A stretch of DNA of 16,449 bases from Acetobacteraceae bacterium (lineage in GTDB: Bacteria; Pseudomonadota; Alphaproteobacteria; Acetobacterales; Acetobacteraceae). The position numbers and the translations under genes were made by a program. Positions 1 through 8,165 of the stretch are shown piece after piece. The notes under the pieces were generated by a model. It searched no databases and was not told where the DNA came from. It saw only the letters and a list, made by a program, of their open reading frames with translations. How positions within the stretch are numbered: the stretch's first letter is position 1; the number at the start of each line of letters is the position of its first letter. Where the stretch lies: positions 1-16,449 of the forward strand of contig CANHTE010000002.1 of the NCBI GenBank assembly GCA_947462945.1, written 5' to 3'.

Positions 1-1419
1 ACGGCCACGCCGGCGCGTTGCCGCTTCGGCGATTTCTTCCTCGCTGACCAGGTCCAGACCCTCGACTTCCATGCGCGGGATCAGCGCGCCGGTCAGCTTT
101 TCGATTGCCTGGACCAGCTTGCCGTCATCGGCCGTGGCGATGGTGTAGGCATGGCCTTCGCGCCCGGCACGGCCGGTGCGGCCGATGCGGTGCACGTAGT
201 CTTCCGAATGGAAGGGCACGTCGAAATTGAACACATGGCTCAACCCGCCGATATCCAGGCCGCGCGCCGCCACATCGGAGCAGACCAGCAGCCGGATTTC
301 ATTCGCCTTGAAGGCATTCAGCGTGGCGAAGCGGGCCGATTGGTCCATGTCGCCATGCAGCGCACCCACCGAGAAGCCATGCCGCTTGAGCGACTTGTAG
401 AGGACGTCCACCTCGATCTTGCGGTTGCAGAAGATCAGCGCGTTCTGCACCTGCTCACGCCGGATCAGGCTGCGCAGCGCCTCGCGCTTGTCGCGCTCCT
501 GCACGTAAAGCACCCCAGTGGTGATCGTCGTCGCGACGGTTGCGGGGCGAGAGACGGTGATGGTCTTGGGATTGCTCAGGAAGGCATCGCTCAGGCGCCG
601 GATTTCGGGCGCCATGGTGGCCGAGAAGAACAGCGTCTGCCGCAGCTTGGGGATGATCTGCACGATGCGCTCGACATCGGGGATGAAGCCCATATCCAGC
701 ATGCGGTCGGCTTCATCGATCACCAGCAGCTTGCAATCCGCCATCAGGATGCGGCCGCGATCAAACAGATCGAGCAGGCGGCCGGGGGTGGCGATCAACA
801 CGTCCACGCCTTTTTCCAGCACGTCGCGCTGGTCATTCATGCTCTCGCCGCCGATCAGCAGCGCGTGGTTCAGGTTGAGATACTTGCCGTATTTCACGAA
901 TTGCTCGGCCACCTGGAGGGCCAATTCGCGCGTCGGCTCCAGGATCAGGCTGCGCGGCATGCGCGCCTTGGCCTGGCTGCCGGAGAGGATGTCCATCATC
1001 GGCAAGGTGAAGCTGGCGGTCTTGCCGGTGCCGGTCTGGGCGCAGCCCATCACGTCCCGGCCCATCAGCACGATGGGGATCGCCTGTTCCTGAATCGGCG
1101 TCGGGTGGATGTAGCCGCTTTCCGTGACCGCCTTCAGAAGTTCGTCGGAGAGGCCAAGATCGGCGAAGGTGGTGCGCGGCGCCTCGGGCTCCGGCTCTTC
1201 CTCAACGGTGCTTTCGGCAACGACGTCTTCCTGGACGGGGGTTGCCTCAACATCCGAAGCTTCGGCGGCCATTGCCACCGGCTCGGCTGGGATCGCCTCG
1301 GGAGGTTCGGGCTGGGCAGCGATGGGCTGCTGAACATCGGCGGCAACCGCTTCGGTGCCGGGCATGCCAGTTTCGGGCGTATCAGTCGCCGCGGTGGCGT
1401 TCGGGGTGGTCTCGTTCAA
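1..1419 (-). CDS. DEAD-box ATP-dependent RNA helicase, RhlE-like (C-terminus cut by window edge)
   Basis: This is a superfamily 2 RNA helicase that unwinds or remodels RNA in the cytoplasm using ATP. It reads off the left edge, leaving 473 visible residues. Numbered from a TTG start at 1419, it has an acidic, Pro/Ala/Glu-rich N-terminal extension of about 85 residues. After that come a Q motif (GYIHPTPIQ), Walker A AQTGTGKT at 127-134, PTRELA, TPGRL, DEAD at 235-238, SAT, ARGLDI and HRIGRTGRAGR at 410-420, so both RecA lobes are complete. The TTG is preferred because AGGA lies 9 nt upstream. An in-frame ATG at 1461 with no clear ribosome binding site would add 14 residues (MRLPRGPPWPGCPI). 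Internal in-frame ATGs also exist. The gene diverges from the hydrolase at 1583. The helicase assignment is near certain; the RhlE subfamily and the exact start are not. Confidence 0.93.
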   Translation of the reverse strand, partial: MNETTPNATAATDTPETGMPGTEAVAADVQQPIAAQPEPPEAIPAEPVAMAAEASDVEATPVQEDVVAESTVEEEPEPEAPRTTFADLGLSDELLKAVTESGYIHPTPIQEQAIPIVLMGRDVMGCAQTGTGKTASFTLPMMDILSGSQAKARMPRSLILEPTRELALQVAEQFVKYGKYLNLNHALLIGGESMNDQRDVLEKGVDVLIATPGRLLDLFDRGRILMADCKLLVIDEADRMLDMGFIPDVERIVQIIPKLRQTLFFSATMAPEIRRLSDAFLSNPKTITVSRPATVATTITTGVLYVQERDKREALRSLIRREQVQNALIFCNRKIEVDVLYKSLKRHGFSVGALHGDMDQSARFATLNAFKANEIRLLVCSDVAARGLDIGGLSHVFNFDVPFHSEDYVHRIGRTGRAGREGHAYTIATADDGKLVQAIEKLTGALIPRMEVEGLDLVSEEEIAEAATRRRGR

Positions 1420-1469
1420 AATGGGGCATCCTGGCCAAGGGGGCCCGCGCGGAAGGCGCATGGCCGCTC

Positions 1470-1490
1470 GGGCGGACTTGCCGCCCTTTT
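1470..1490 (+). terminator. GC hairpin followed by TTTT in the divergent intergenic region
   Basis: GGGCGG and CCGCCC pair across the 5-nt loop ACTTG and are followed by TTTT on the plus strand, as in a short intrinsic terminator. No gene ends just upstream on this strand. It may be an attenuator or stray terminator before the hydrolase. Read on the minus strand, the same hairpin sits in the likely 5' leader of the helicase mRNA. The role is inferred. Confidence 0.35.
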
Positions 1491-1582
1491 CATCTACGCC
1501 GGGCATATGCGCCTGAAAAACGCGCGGCGCAACCTGAAACCGGGAGATTGCTTGCCGTCCCGGCCCGATTTATTCCGCCCCC

Positions 1583-2299
1583 ATGTCCATTCCCCTGCTG
1601 CTGCTGCCTGGTTTGCTCTGCGATGCCCGCCTCTGGCGTGATTGCCTGCCGGCCGGCGCCACGCCGCACATCGCCGACCTGACGCGGGATGACAGTGTCG
1701 CCGCCATGGCGCAGCGCGCGCTCGAGCTGATGGCCGGCGTGCCGCGCTTCGCCGTGGCAGGCCTTTCCATGGGGGGCTACGTCGCGCTGGAGGTTTGGCG
1801 CCAGGCGGGGGTGTGCCAGGCGGGGGGGCGCGTCTCGCATCTCGCGCTGCTCGACACCTCCGCCCGCGCCGATACGCCCGAGCAGACGCAGCGCCGGATG
1901 GACCTCATCGCGTTGTCCGGCCGGGGCGCCTTCAAGGGCGTCACGCCCCGGCTGCTGCCCTTGCTGCTGCATCCCGCACGGCTGGAGGGGCCGCTCGCGG
2001 CCGAGGTGATGGCGATGGCGGAGCGGGTGGGCGTCGAGGGCTTCCTGCGGCAGCAGCGGGCCATCATGTCCCGCCCGGATTCGCGCGGCGACCTGCCGCA
2101 CATCACCATACCCACCCTGGTGGCCTGCGGGGCCGAGGATGTGCTGACGCCGCCCGCCCTGCATGATGAAATGGCGGCACTGATCCCCGGGGCGCAACGC
2201 CTGAGCTTCGAAGGCTGCGGCCATTTGCCGACGATGGAAGCCCCTGATGCGGTGCGCGAAGCGCTGCAAGCCTGGCTCAGCCCGCCACGCAGCGCGTGA
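1583..2299 (+). CDS. alpha/beta-fold hydrolase
   Basis: This is a 238-residue cytoplasmic serine hydrolase of the alpha/beta fold. It has no signal peptide. The nucleophile elbow GLSMGGY carries Ser62. Asp186 in CGAEDVLTPP and His214 in GCGHLPTMEAP complete a canonical catalytic triad. LPGLLCD near residues 9-14 is probably the oxyanion-hole loop. The substrate cannot be told; esterases, lactonases and C-C hydrolases share this outline. No purine-rich ribosome binding site precedes the ATG, and AT-rich TTTATT lies about 9 nt upstream, so the message may be leaderless (weak inference). A 15-bp in-frame tandem duplication at 1800-1829 adds about five residues (QAGVCQAGG) after the nucleophile helix and includes a run of seven Gs. 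The 3' end overlaps the opposing gene by 23 bp. Confidence 0.9.
   Translation: MSIPLLLLPGLLCDARLWRDCLPAGATPHIADLTRDDSVAAMAQRALELMAGVPRFAVAGLSMGGYVALEVWRQAGVCQAGGRVSHLALLDTSARADTPEQTQRRMDLIALSGRGAFKGVTPRLLPLLLHPARLEGPLAAEVMAMAERVGVEGFLRQQRAIMSRPDSRGDLPHITIPTLVACGAEDVLTPPALHDEMAALIPGAQRLSFEGCGHLPTMEAPDAVREALQAWLSPPRSA
1800..1829 (+). repeat. 15-bp in-frame tandem duplication within the hydrolase
   Basis: The 12-mer GCCAGGCGGGGG occurs at 1800 and again at 1815, a 15-bp period that keeps the frame. The second copy runs into a G7 tract (1822-1828). It encodes a small loop insertion after the helix that follows the nucleophile. Confidence 0.7.
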
Positions 2300-2696
2300 C
2301 CCCCGGCTGATCCCGTGCCGGGATCGCGTTGGTTCCGGGCGGGCAGGGCAGTTGCGCGCGGTTGGGGGGTGGCAGGCCCTGGTCCCAATCGCGCAGTTCC
2401 GGATCATCACCGAGCCATCCCGTGCCGGCCGCCCCAATTCCAGCGCCGCGCGCGCAACGCCCGCGCCCCTGCGGGGTGCCGCCATTGGGGCAAAGATAGG
2501 CGCGGGCGGAAGCAAGTGCCGCGGCGCTGACCCGGGCCGGGCGGATGGCGCGGGTTTCGAGGGTCCGGCCCGCGCCGCGCGTTTCCGTCCGATCCGTGAC
2601 GGCGCTGCGCGGCAGGCCCTGCGCCCGGGCTGAGGCGCAACCCAGGGCCAGCACCAGAACAGGAAGGAGGGCATGGAGCAGGGGCATGGACTTCAT
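2277..2696 (-). CDS. small exported protein with Cys motifs, unknown function
   Basis: No family is recognised. The predicted product has 139 residues and begins with a Sec-type signal peptide: MKS, then a hydrophobic stretch and an ARA-Q cleavage site near residue 22. The mature part is basic and Ala/Arg-rich in the middle. It ends with two Cys pairs, CPNGGTPQGRGRC and CPPGTNAIPARDQPGVTRC, which could form disulfides in the periplasm. The start at 2696 supplies the Lys of the signal peptide. Met at 2687 is an alternative, and TAAAAT lies close enough upstream of it to be a -10 box. The reading frame stays open far upstream, so the length is not fixed by stop codons. Its stop overlaps the end of the convergent hydrolase by 23 bp. 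It is divergent from the PH-domain gene. Confidence 0.6.
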   Translation of the reverse strand: MKSMPLLHALLPVLVLALGCASARAQGLPRSAVTDRTETRGAGRTLETRAIRPARVSAAALASARAYLCPNGGTPQGRGRCARGAGIGAAGTGWLGDDPELRDWDQGLPPPNRAQLPCPPGTNAIPARDQPGVTRCVAG

Positions 2697-2750
2697 TTTA
2701 ACACAGAAAGCCCCGTTGCACGCATTTCGCCCCGGTCCCATCCTCTGTCG

Positions 2751-3152
2751 ATGAGCACCACCAAGCCTGAAACCCCGCTGCTCGAAACCTATGAATCGAA
2801 GCGCAGCTTCGGTCCGGTCTGGGGCGCCGTCTCCGTCCTTTTGCTTGGGCTGCCCTTTCTGGGCCGGCAGCGCATCACGGTGACGGATCAGCGCATCACC
2901 ATCCGCCAGGGTTTCTGGACCAAGACCAGTGACGACATCGAAATCTTCCGGATCAGGGACGTGGTGGTGAAGCAGAGCCTTTATCATCGCCTGGTCGGCA
3001 TTGGTGATGTCGTGATCAAAAGCATGGAAGGCCGTTCGGAGGAGCAGCATGTCCTCAAGGGCGTGCCCGCGCCGGAAGCGGTTTCTGAAGCGATCCGCAA
3101 TGCCTGGAATGTGGTGGCCCGCCCGAAGGGACCGGCCACGGCGCTGGATTGA
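2751..3152 (+). CDS. bacterial PH-domain (bPH2/DUF304-like) protein
   Basis: This 133-residue protein matches the bacterial pleckstrin-homology-like bPH2 pattern. A short hydrophobic stretch near residues 20-40 (VWGAVSVLLLGLPFLG) is followed by paired beta-strand segments RITVTDQRITIRQGF and the typical IEIFRIRDVVVKQSLYHRL. GIGDVVIKS follows, and the end is basic. Such proteins are usually membrane-associated; no enzymatic role is known. ATG at 2751 is chosen because the residues upstream in the same frame (from 2673) are unlike the family, although no strong ribosome binding site is visible. It shares a 54-bp divergent gap with the small exported gene. Its TGA overlaps the next ATG (TGATG), so the two are probably translationally coupled. 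Confidence 0.8.
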   Translation: MSTTKPETPLLETYESKRSFGPVWGAVSVLLLGLPFLGRQRITVTDQRITIRQGFWTKTSDDIEIFRIRDVVVKQSLYHRLVGIGDVVIKSMEGRSEEQHVLKGVPAPEAVSEAIRNAWNVVARPKGPATALD

Positions 3153-3733
3153 TGCGGCGCATGCTTCGCCTGTGGGTCGCCCTTCTGGCGGCCGCCTGGT
3201 TGGTGCCCTCCGCTGCCGCCACCGAGCCGCCGGGCCAGGCCTGCCGGCTGGCGTGCCAGGCCAGGCCATCACCGGATCAGCGCCAATGCCTGGCGCAATG
3301 CGCGGCGAGCCAGCCCAGCTTGCGGGATGCGCCGAGCCCTGCCGGCGCCTCGCCTTCCGCCGAAACCCCAGGCTCGTTCGGCGCCGTTTACCTCGGGACC
3401 CCGCCCAATATGAGCTACGGCATGTCCATCGGCCAAAGGAACCGGCTGGACGCGCATCGCGTGGCAGAGGTCGCCTGCCGCGCCTCCGGTGCCATTTGTA
3501 CGATGGCGGAGGAACTGCGCGAACCTTGCGCCGCCGTGGCCGAGGGCGTCCGGCGCGCCCAGGGCGCCTTGTTCATGACCAGCGACCCGCGAACCTATGT
3601 GGTCCGGGCCGTGACCATCCGCAGCGCCGGCAACCGCGCCGATGCGGAGCGTGACGCGCTGGACGTCTGCCGGCAGCGGGAGCGCGGTGCGCTGACCTGC
3701 CGCATCGTCCAGGCGGAATGCGCCCCGCGCTGA
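3152..3733 (+). CDS. exported DUF4189-like protein with twin CX3C motif
   Basis: The product is 193 residues. A Sec-type signal peptide (MRRMLRLWVALLAAAWLVPSAAA) covers residues 1 to about 24. The mature N-terminus carries CX3C-X10-CX3C (CRLAC to CLAQC), a spacing suited to a disulfide-linked helical hairpin. After a Pro/Ala/Ser linker comes a domain starting FGAVYLG, with the later Cys pattern and repeated RADAERDALDVC-type segment that resemble DUF4189. The function of that family is unknown; the protein probably acts in the periplasm. The ATG at 3152 is used because it overlaps the stop of the PH-domain gene; an upstream TTG at 3149 is possible. The family call is from memory of the pattern and is moderately sure. 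Confidence 0.72.
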   Translation: MRRMLRLWVALLAAAWLVPSAAATEPPGQACRLACQARPSPDQRQCLAQCAASQPSLRDAPSPAGASPSAETPGSFGAVYLGTPPNMSYGMSIGQRNRLDAHRVAEVACRASGAICTMAEELREPCAAVAEGVRRAQGALFMTSDPRTYVVRAVTIRSAGNRADAERDALDVCRQRERGALTCRIVQAECAPR

Positions 3734-3771
3734 GCTGCGCGCGCAGGGGCCCAACACCAGACGCTCAGCGC
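3727..3771. terminator. inverted repeat spanning two convergent stop codons
   Basis: GCGCTGAGC at 3727-3735 and GCTCAGCGC at 3763-3771 are perfect 9-bp inverted repeats. They enclose the 12-bp palindrome CTGCGCGCGCAG (3735-3746). Each arm contains the stop codon of one of the two converging genes. There is no T-run, so a bidirectional terminator or mRNA-end stabiliser is only inferred. Confidence 0.4.
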
Positions 3772-4742
3772 CGGGCCGAGCGCACCAATTCAGCCAATTC
3801 CCGGTTGAAGCGGGGCGCGTCCTCCCAAAACGGCGCATGGCCGATGAACGGGTATTCGCTGAGGCGGGCGCCCGGAATCAGCGCCGCCGTGTGCCGGCCC
3901 ATCGTGATGTCCGAGACCTTGTCCAGCACGCCATGCGTGACCAGCACCGGCACGTCCACGCTGCGCAGGCGCTGCTCGAAGGTGATGGGCCGGCCGCCCA
4001 GGCCCACGCGCACATGGCGCGGCACCATCATGTTGAAGGCCAGCATCACCTCGAAATCATTCGCGCTGGGCTGCACCTCGAAGCAGTCCCGCAGGAAGGC
4101 GATGGTGGCGGCAATGGACAAGGCGGGGTCCGCATTCGCCATGCCGCCCAGATGCCGCAGGGCGCGGCCATAGCGTGAGGTCTCCGCCGTCGAGGATGTG
4201 GCCGCGACCCAGTTCATCGCCCCGATCGCGCTTGTGCCGTATTCGGCGACATAATCGCCCATCAGCCGCCCGGCATAGGACCAGCCGACCAGCGTGGGGC
4301 GCGCCAACTGCAATTGCTCGATCACGGCCTTCACATCATCGGCCCAGAGCTTGGCGTTGCGGTAATGCTCATGGCCGACAGGCTTGTCGCTCATGCCATG
4401 GCCGCGGAGATCGAGCGCCACCATGCGGAAATCCCGCGCCAGCGCAGGATCGCGCGTCTGGCGTTCCCAGCTGAGCGCTGCCTGGGCATAGCCATGCAGG
4501 AACAGGATCGCGGGGCCCTGCGGGTTGCCATATTCATAGGCGGCCAGCGTCAGCCCATCCGGCGTGCGGATCGCGTGTGGGCGGTAGGGTAGCGGCGGCA
4601 CGGCGGTGGATGCCGGCCCAGGCGTGGCCGGCCCAGGCGTGGCCGGCGCAGTCGTGGCTGGCGTTTGGGCCAGCGTCACGCCGCCGGGAAGGCTGGCGGC
4701 GGCGGCAAGGCCGGCGGTGAGGGTGTTGCGGCGGCTTGGCAT
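3765..4742 (-). CDS. Tat-exported alpha/beta hydrolase, last gene of the peptide-importer cluster
   Basis: A 325-residue serine hydrolase with a twin-arginine-like signal peptide: SRRNTL at residues 3-8, then an Ala-rich hydrophobic stretch ending TLAQ near 26. A Thr/Ala/Pro linker (about residues 27-52) is built from 15-bp DNA repeats. The catalytic domain shows FLHGY (81-85), DLRGHGMSDKP (111-121), nucleophile Ser155 in GWSYAG, Asp274 in HGVLDKVSD and His302 in IGHAPFWEDAP. It therefore appears catalytically complete and should act in the periplasm or at the membrane. AGGGAGA lies 6 nt before the ATG. It starts 29 bp after the DppC-like permease, so it is probably cotranscribed and may process the imported compound. 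The pairing with the transporter is inferred; the substrate is unknown. Confidence 0.9.
   Translation of the reverse strand: MPSRRNTLTAGLAAAASLPGGVTLAQTPATTAPATPGPATPGPASTAVPPLPYRPHAIRTPDGLTLAAYEYGNPQGPAILFLHGYAQAALSWERQTRDPALARDFRMVALDLRGHGMSDKPVGHEHYRNAKLWADDVKAVIEQLQLARPTLVGWSYAGRLMGDYVAEYGTSAIGAMNWVAATSSTAETSRYGRALRHLGGMANADPALSIAATIAFLRDCFEVQPSANDFEVMLAFNMMVPRHVRVGLGGRPITFEQRLRSVDVPVLVTHGVLDKVSDITMGRHTAALIPGARLSEYPFIGHAPFWEDAPRFNRELAELVRSARR
4613..4657 (-). repeat. three 15-bp tandem repeats coding the linker of the Tat hydrolase
   Basis: The unit CCGGCCCAGGCGTGG (plus strand) occurs at 4613 and 4628, with a degenerate third copy at 4643. It encodes the Pro-Ala-Thr-Pro-Gly-type linker after the signal peptide. 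The copy number may vary between strains without breaking the frame. Confidence 0.75.
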
Positions 4743-4771
4743 GAGGTTTCTCCCTGGGATTTGGGAAAAGC

Positions 4772-5641
4772 CTAACGCTTCTGGCTCCGAGGATCGAGGG
4801 CATCGCGCAGCCCGTCGCCCACCAGGTTGAAGGCCAGCACCACCAGGAAAATCGCGAGCCCGGGGAAGATGGCAAGCCAGGGCGCGCTTTCGATGAAGCG
4901 CTGCGCCGAATTCAGCATGGACCCCCAGGAGGGATTGGGCGGCTGCTGGCCGAGGCCCAGGAAGCTGAGCGAGGCCTCGGCGATGATCGCCTCGGCAATG
5001 GCCAGCGTGGCCTGCACCAGCAAGGGCGGCAGGATATTAGGCAGCACATGCACCAGGCCGATGCGCCAGGGTGGATTGCCCATGGCGCGCGCTGCCTCCA
5101 CCCAATCCGTATTGCGCGCATCCAGCGCCATGCCGCGCGCCAGGCGCACGAAGATGGGCGAGGCGGAGATGGCGATGGCCAGCATCGCATTCTCCAGAGC
5201 CGGGCCGAGGAAGGCGGCCAGCGCGATGGCGAGGATGAGGAAGGGGATGGACAGCATCGCATCCGCCACACGGCTGATGACCATGTCCATCCATTTCCCG
5301 CCCAAGCCCGCCAGCAACCCGATGGGCACGCCGATCACCACGGCACCGCCCACGGCGATGACGCCCGCCATCATGCTGGCCCGCGCGCCATGCAGGACAC
5401 GGCTGAGCACGTCGCGCCCGTTTTCATCGGTGCCGAAGGGATGCGCCCAGGAGGGCGGCTGCCGCAGGCGGGACCAGCTGGTCTCCAGCGGATCAAAGGG
5501 CGCGATCCAGGGGGCGAGTGCCGCCGCCGCCACGAAGATCACGACGATGACGAGGCCGAACATGGCGAGCTTGTGCTGCGCGAAGCGGCGCAGCGCGCGG
5601 CGGCCCGGGCTCTCGCCGGATTCAATGGCGGCGACGCTCAT
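4772..5641 (-). CDS. DppC/OppC-type ABC transporter permease
   Basis: This is a 289-residue inner-membrane permease, one half of the channel of a peptide-type ABC importer. It opens with the OppC N-terminal segment (RRFAQHKLAMFGL and a transmembrane helix at about 26-48). Next comes PFGTDENGRDVLSRVLHGAR at 68-87, typical of DppC/OppC. The EAA loop that contacts the ATPases is at about 181-205 (VEAARAMG, then HVLPNILPP), followed by SLSFLGLG at 224-231. The ATG overlaps the DppB-like stop (ATGA), so coupled translation is likely. Length and motifs are normal for the family. Whether dipeptides or another solute are carried cannot be decided from the permease. Confidence 0.95.
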   Translation of the reverse strand: MSVAAIESGESPGRRALRRFAQHKLAMFGLVIVVIFVAAAALAPWIAPFDPLETSWSRLRQPPSWAHPFGTDENGRDVLSRVLHGARASMMAGVIAVGGAVVIGVPIGLLAGLGGKWMDMVISRVADAMLSIPFLILAIALAAFLGPALENAMLAIAISASPIFVRLARGMALDARNTDWVEAARAMGNPPWRIGLVHVLPNILPPLLVQATLAIAEAIIAEASLSFLGLGQQPPNPSWGSMLNSAQRFIESAPWLAIFPGLAIFLVVLAFNLVGDGLRDALDPRSQKR

Positions 5642-6585
5642 GCCGTGCGCAGCCTGGGGTTGATGGCCATGTAGAGCATGTCCGCGATCAGGCTGAGCGT
5701 GACGAAGATCAGGGCCGTCGCCATCACCACGCCCTGCACCACGGGGTAGTCGCGGTTAAACACGGCATCCACGACGAGCTTGCCGAAGCCGGGTATGGAA
5801 AAAATCTGCTCGGTCAGCACGGCGCCCGCCAGCAGGCGGCCAAATTCGATGGTGCCCAGTGTGACCACCGGGATCAGCGCATTGCGCAGCGCATGCTTGC
5901 CGACGACGAGTGTTTCGGACAGCCCCTTGGCCCGCGCCGTGCGCACATAATCCTGACTGAGCGCGCCCAGCATCGCGGCGCGCGTGTGGCGCATCAGCAC
6001 GGAAGCCACGCCCGTCCCCAGCACGAAGGCCGGCATGATGGTCGTCTCCAGGCTCATCAGCGGGTCTTCCCAGAGCGGCACATAGCCACTGGGCGGCAAC
6101 CAGCCGAGTTGCACGGAAAACAGCAGGATCATCATGATGCCGAGCCAGAAATTCGGCATGGAAATGCCGAAGAGTGCCACGCCATTGATGGCCCAATCGG
6201 CTGGCCGGTCCCGCCAGACGGCGCTCAACACGCCACAGGGCACGCCGATCACCACGCCGATGATGAAGCTCATCGCCGCCAGTTGGAAGGTCACCGGCAG
6301 CTTGGTGAGGATGAGTTCGCCCACCGGCATGCGGATGCGCCAGGAGAAGCCGAAATCCCCATGCAGCACGCGCCAGAGCCAATGCAGATATTGCTCGGCC
6401 AGCGGCCGGTCCAGCATGAGCTCGGCGCGGATTTGCGCGAGCACCTGGGCATCGCCCCGCTCCTCCCCCGCCAGGATCAGCGCGGGGTCCCCCGGCATCA
6501 GCTGCTGCAGGCCAAAGACCAGCACGGAGAGGATGAGCAGCGTCGGGATGACCTGCCCGAGACGACGGAGGAGCCAGAGCCACAT
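5638..6585 (-). CDS. DppB/OppB-type ABC transporter permease
   Basis: A 315-residue inner-membrane permease and partner of the downstream DppC-like protein. The first helix at about 11-29 is followed by LMPGDPA (29-35), a hallmark of the DppB family. About five more helices lie at roughly 100-122, 133-158, 183-200, 236-256 and 285-308. The EAA loop is at about 212-240 (DYVRTARAKGLSE, then HALRNALIPV), and SIPGFGKLV sits at 263-271. It is separated from the binding-protein gene by 63 bp, the longest gap inside the cluster, which shows only a weak GGA near the start codon. The family assignment is very secure. Confidence 0.95.
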   Translation of the reverse strand: MWLWLLRRLGQVIPTLLILSVLVFGLQQLMPGDPALILAGEERGDAQVLAQIRAELMLDRPLAEQYLHWLWRVLHGDFGFSWRIRMPVGELILTKLPVTFQLAAMSFIIGVVIGVPCGVLSAVWRDRPADWAINGVALFGISMPNFWLGIMMILLFSVQLGWLPPSGYVPLWEDPLMSLETTIMPAFVLGTGVASVLMRHTRAAMLGALSQDYVRTARAKGLSETLVVGKHALRNALIPVVTLGTIEFGRLLAGAVLTEQIFSIPGFGKLVVDAVFNRDYPVVQGVVMATALIFVTLSLIADMLYMAINPRLRTA

Positions 6586-6648
6586 GCTATCGGTCCGATC
6601 GTGGCTGTCGGCTTGGGGCGGCCGGCAAGGGGATGGCGCTGCCCACCG

Positions 6649-8165
6649 TTATTGCAGCCGGATGCCCTGCGGGCGGATCAACCCATCAGCCACATTCACG
6701 AAGCCTGAGAGCCGCGCGGTATGCGCCACGATGTTCTTGCGATGCCACAGGTAAATCCGGTGGCGATCCTGCCGGAAGGCGATCTGATAGGCCTGGGCGT
6801 AAAGCGCGCGACGGGCATCGGCATTGGGCTCGATGCGGGCCGCATCCAGCAGGCGGTCCACTTCGGGATTGGCATAGCGCCCATCATTCTGCGCGCCGCG
6901 CGAATGGGTGAAGGCCCAGAAATTGCCGTCCATATCCACGCGGCCGGACCAGGCCACCAGATACAGCTCAAACTCGCCCCGCGTGGCGGCCTGGAGGGAG
7001 GTTGCGAATTCCGTGGCGTTCAGCCGCAGCTCGAAGCCTGCCTCCCGCACCATGGCCTGGATCACTTCACCCACTTGGCGGAGATCGGGGTTGTTCGGCA
7101 CGGTCATTTCCACGCGCAGCGGCGTGGTGACGCCTGCTTCGCGCAGAAGCGCGCGGGCGCGTTCGACGTTGCGCGCCTCGGGGCGGAAATCGCGGATATG
7201 CATGGGGTTGGCCGGCGGCACGGGCTGCGCGGTGGGGGCGAACATGCCCTCATAGACCACGCGGTTCACCGCATCGCGGTCAATCGCCAGCTCGAAGGCC
7301 TCACGCACGCGGGGGTTCTGGCCCATCGGCGTCTGTGCGCGGGCGCCGTTGCCGGTGTTGATGGTGATGCCCTGATAGCCCAGCTCATCACTGATCGAGA
7401 TGCGCAGGCGGTTGTTGCGGCGCACGGCGGGCACGTCATCGGGGTCAATGGTCTGCACCATTTCCAGGGCGCCGGATTGCAGATTGGCCAGGCGCACGGT
7501 GCTGTCCGGGATCGGCAGATAGGTGATGCGGTTCACATGGATGGCGCCCGCATTCCAGTATTCCGGGAAGCGTTCCACCACGATGCGGTCCTGCGCCACG
7601 CGCTCGACGAAGCGGAAGGGGCCTGCGCAAACCGGACGATTGCCGAAATTGCGGCCGGCCGCCTCCGCCGCGCGGGGGCTGACCACCATGCCGGCACGGT
7701 CGGTCAGCTGCGAGAGGAAGGGGGCGGAGGGCGCGCTCAGCCGGATGCGCAGCTGCAGCGGGCTGACCACCTCCATGGATTCCATGGTGTTGATCTCGCT
7801 GCGGCGAAAGCTGCCCTGCATGGTCAGATGCCGGTTCAGGCTGTAGCGCACCGCCTCCGCGTCCATCACATCGCCATCATGGAAGCGCACCCCCTCGCGC
7901 AGGGTGATCAGCAGGGTGCGGGGGTCTTCCCAGCTGTAGCTGGTGGCCAGCTGGGGCACGATTTCCAGCCGCTCATTGATGTCGAACAGCTTGTCGCACA
8001 GGCTCGCGAAGACGATGCGGCCCACGAAGGTGCGCGCCAGCGTGGGGTCCAGGATATCGGGGTCCTCGCGCAGGCCGATCCGCAGGTTTTGCGTATTGGG
8101 CTGGGCTTGGGCGATGCCGGCGGAAAGGCCGATGGCAGCGCAGGCGGTCAAGAGGATGCGGCGGA

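Noticed and set aside
1552..1574. Promoter TTGCCG and TTTATT before the first hydrolase
   Set aside because: The spacing is only 11 bp, too short for a sigma-70 promoter. Only the leaderless possibility is noted.
151..1641. Long plus-strand open frame of 496 codons
   Set aside because: It is antisense to the helicase. Its His/Asp/Arg-rich translation matches no family, while the minus strand carries all DEAD-box motifs.
1490..2674. 394-codon minus-strand frame across the first hydrolase
   Set aside because: It is antisense to a hydrolase with an intact triad, and its Arg/Pro-rich translation is not protein-like.
2716..2744. Promoter TTGCAC-N17-CATCCT before the PH-domain gene
   Set aside because: The -10 match is too poor to support a call.
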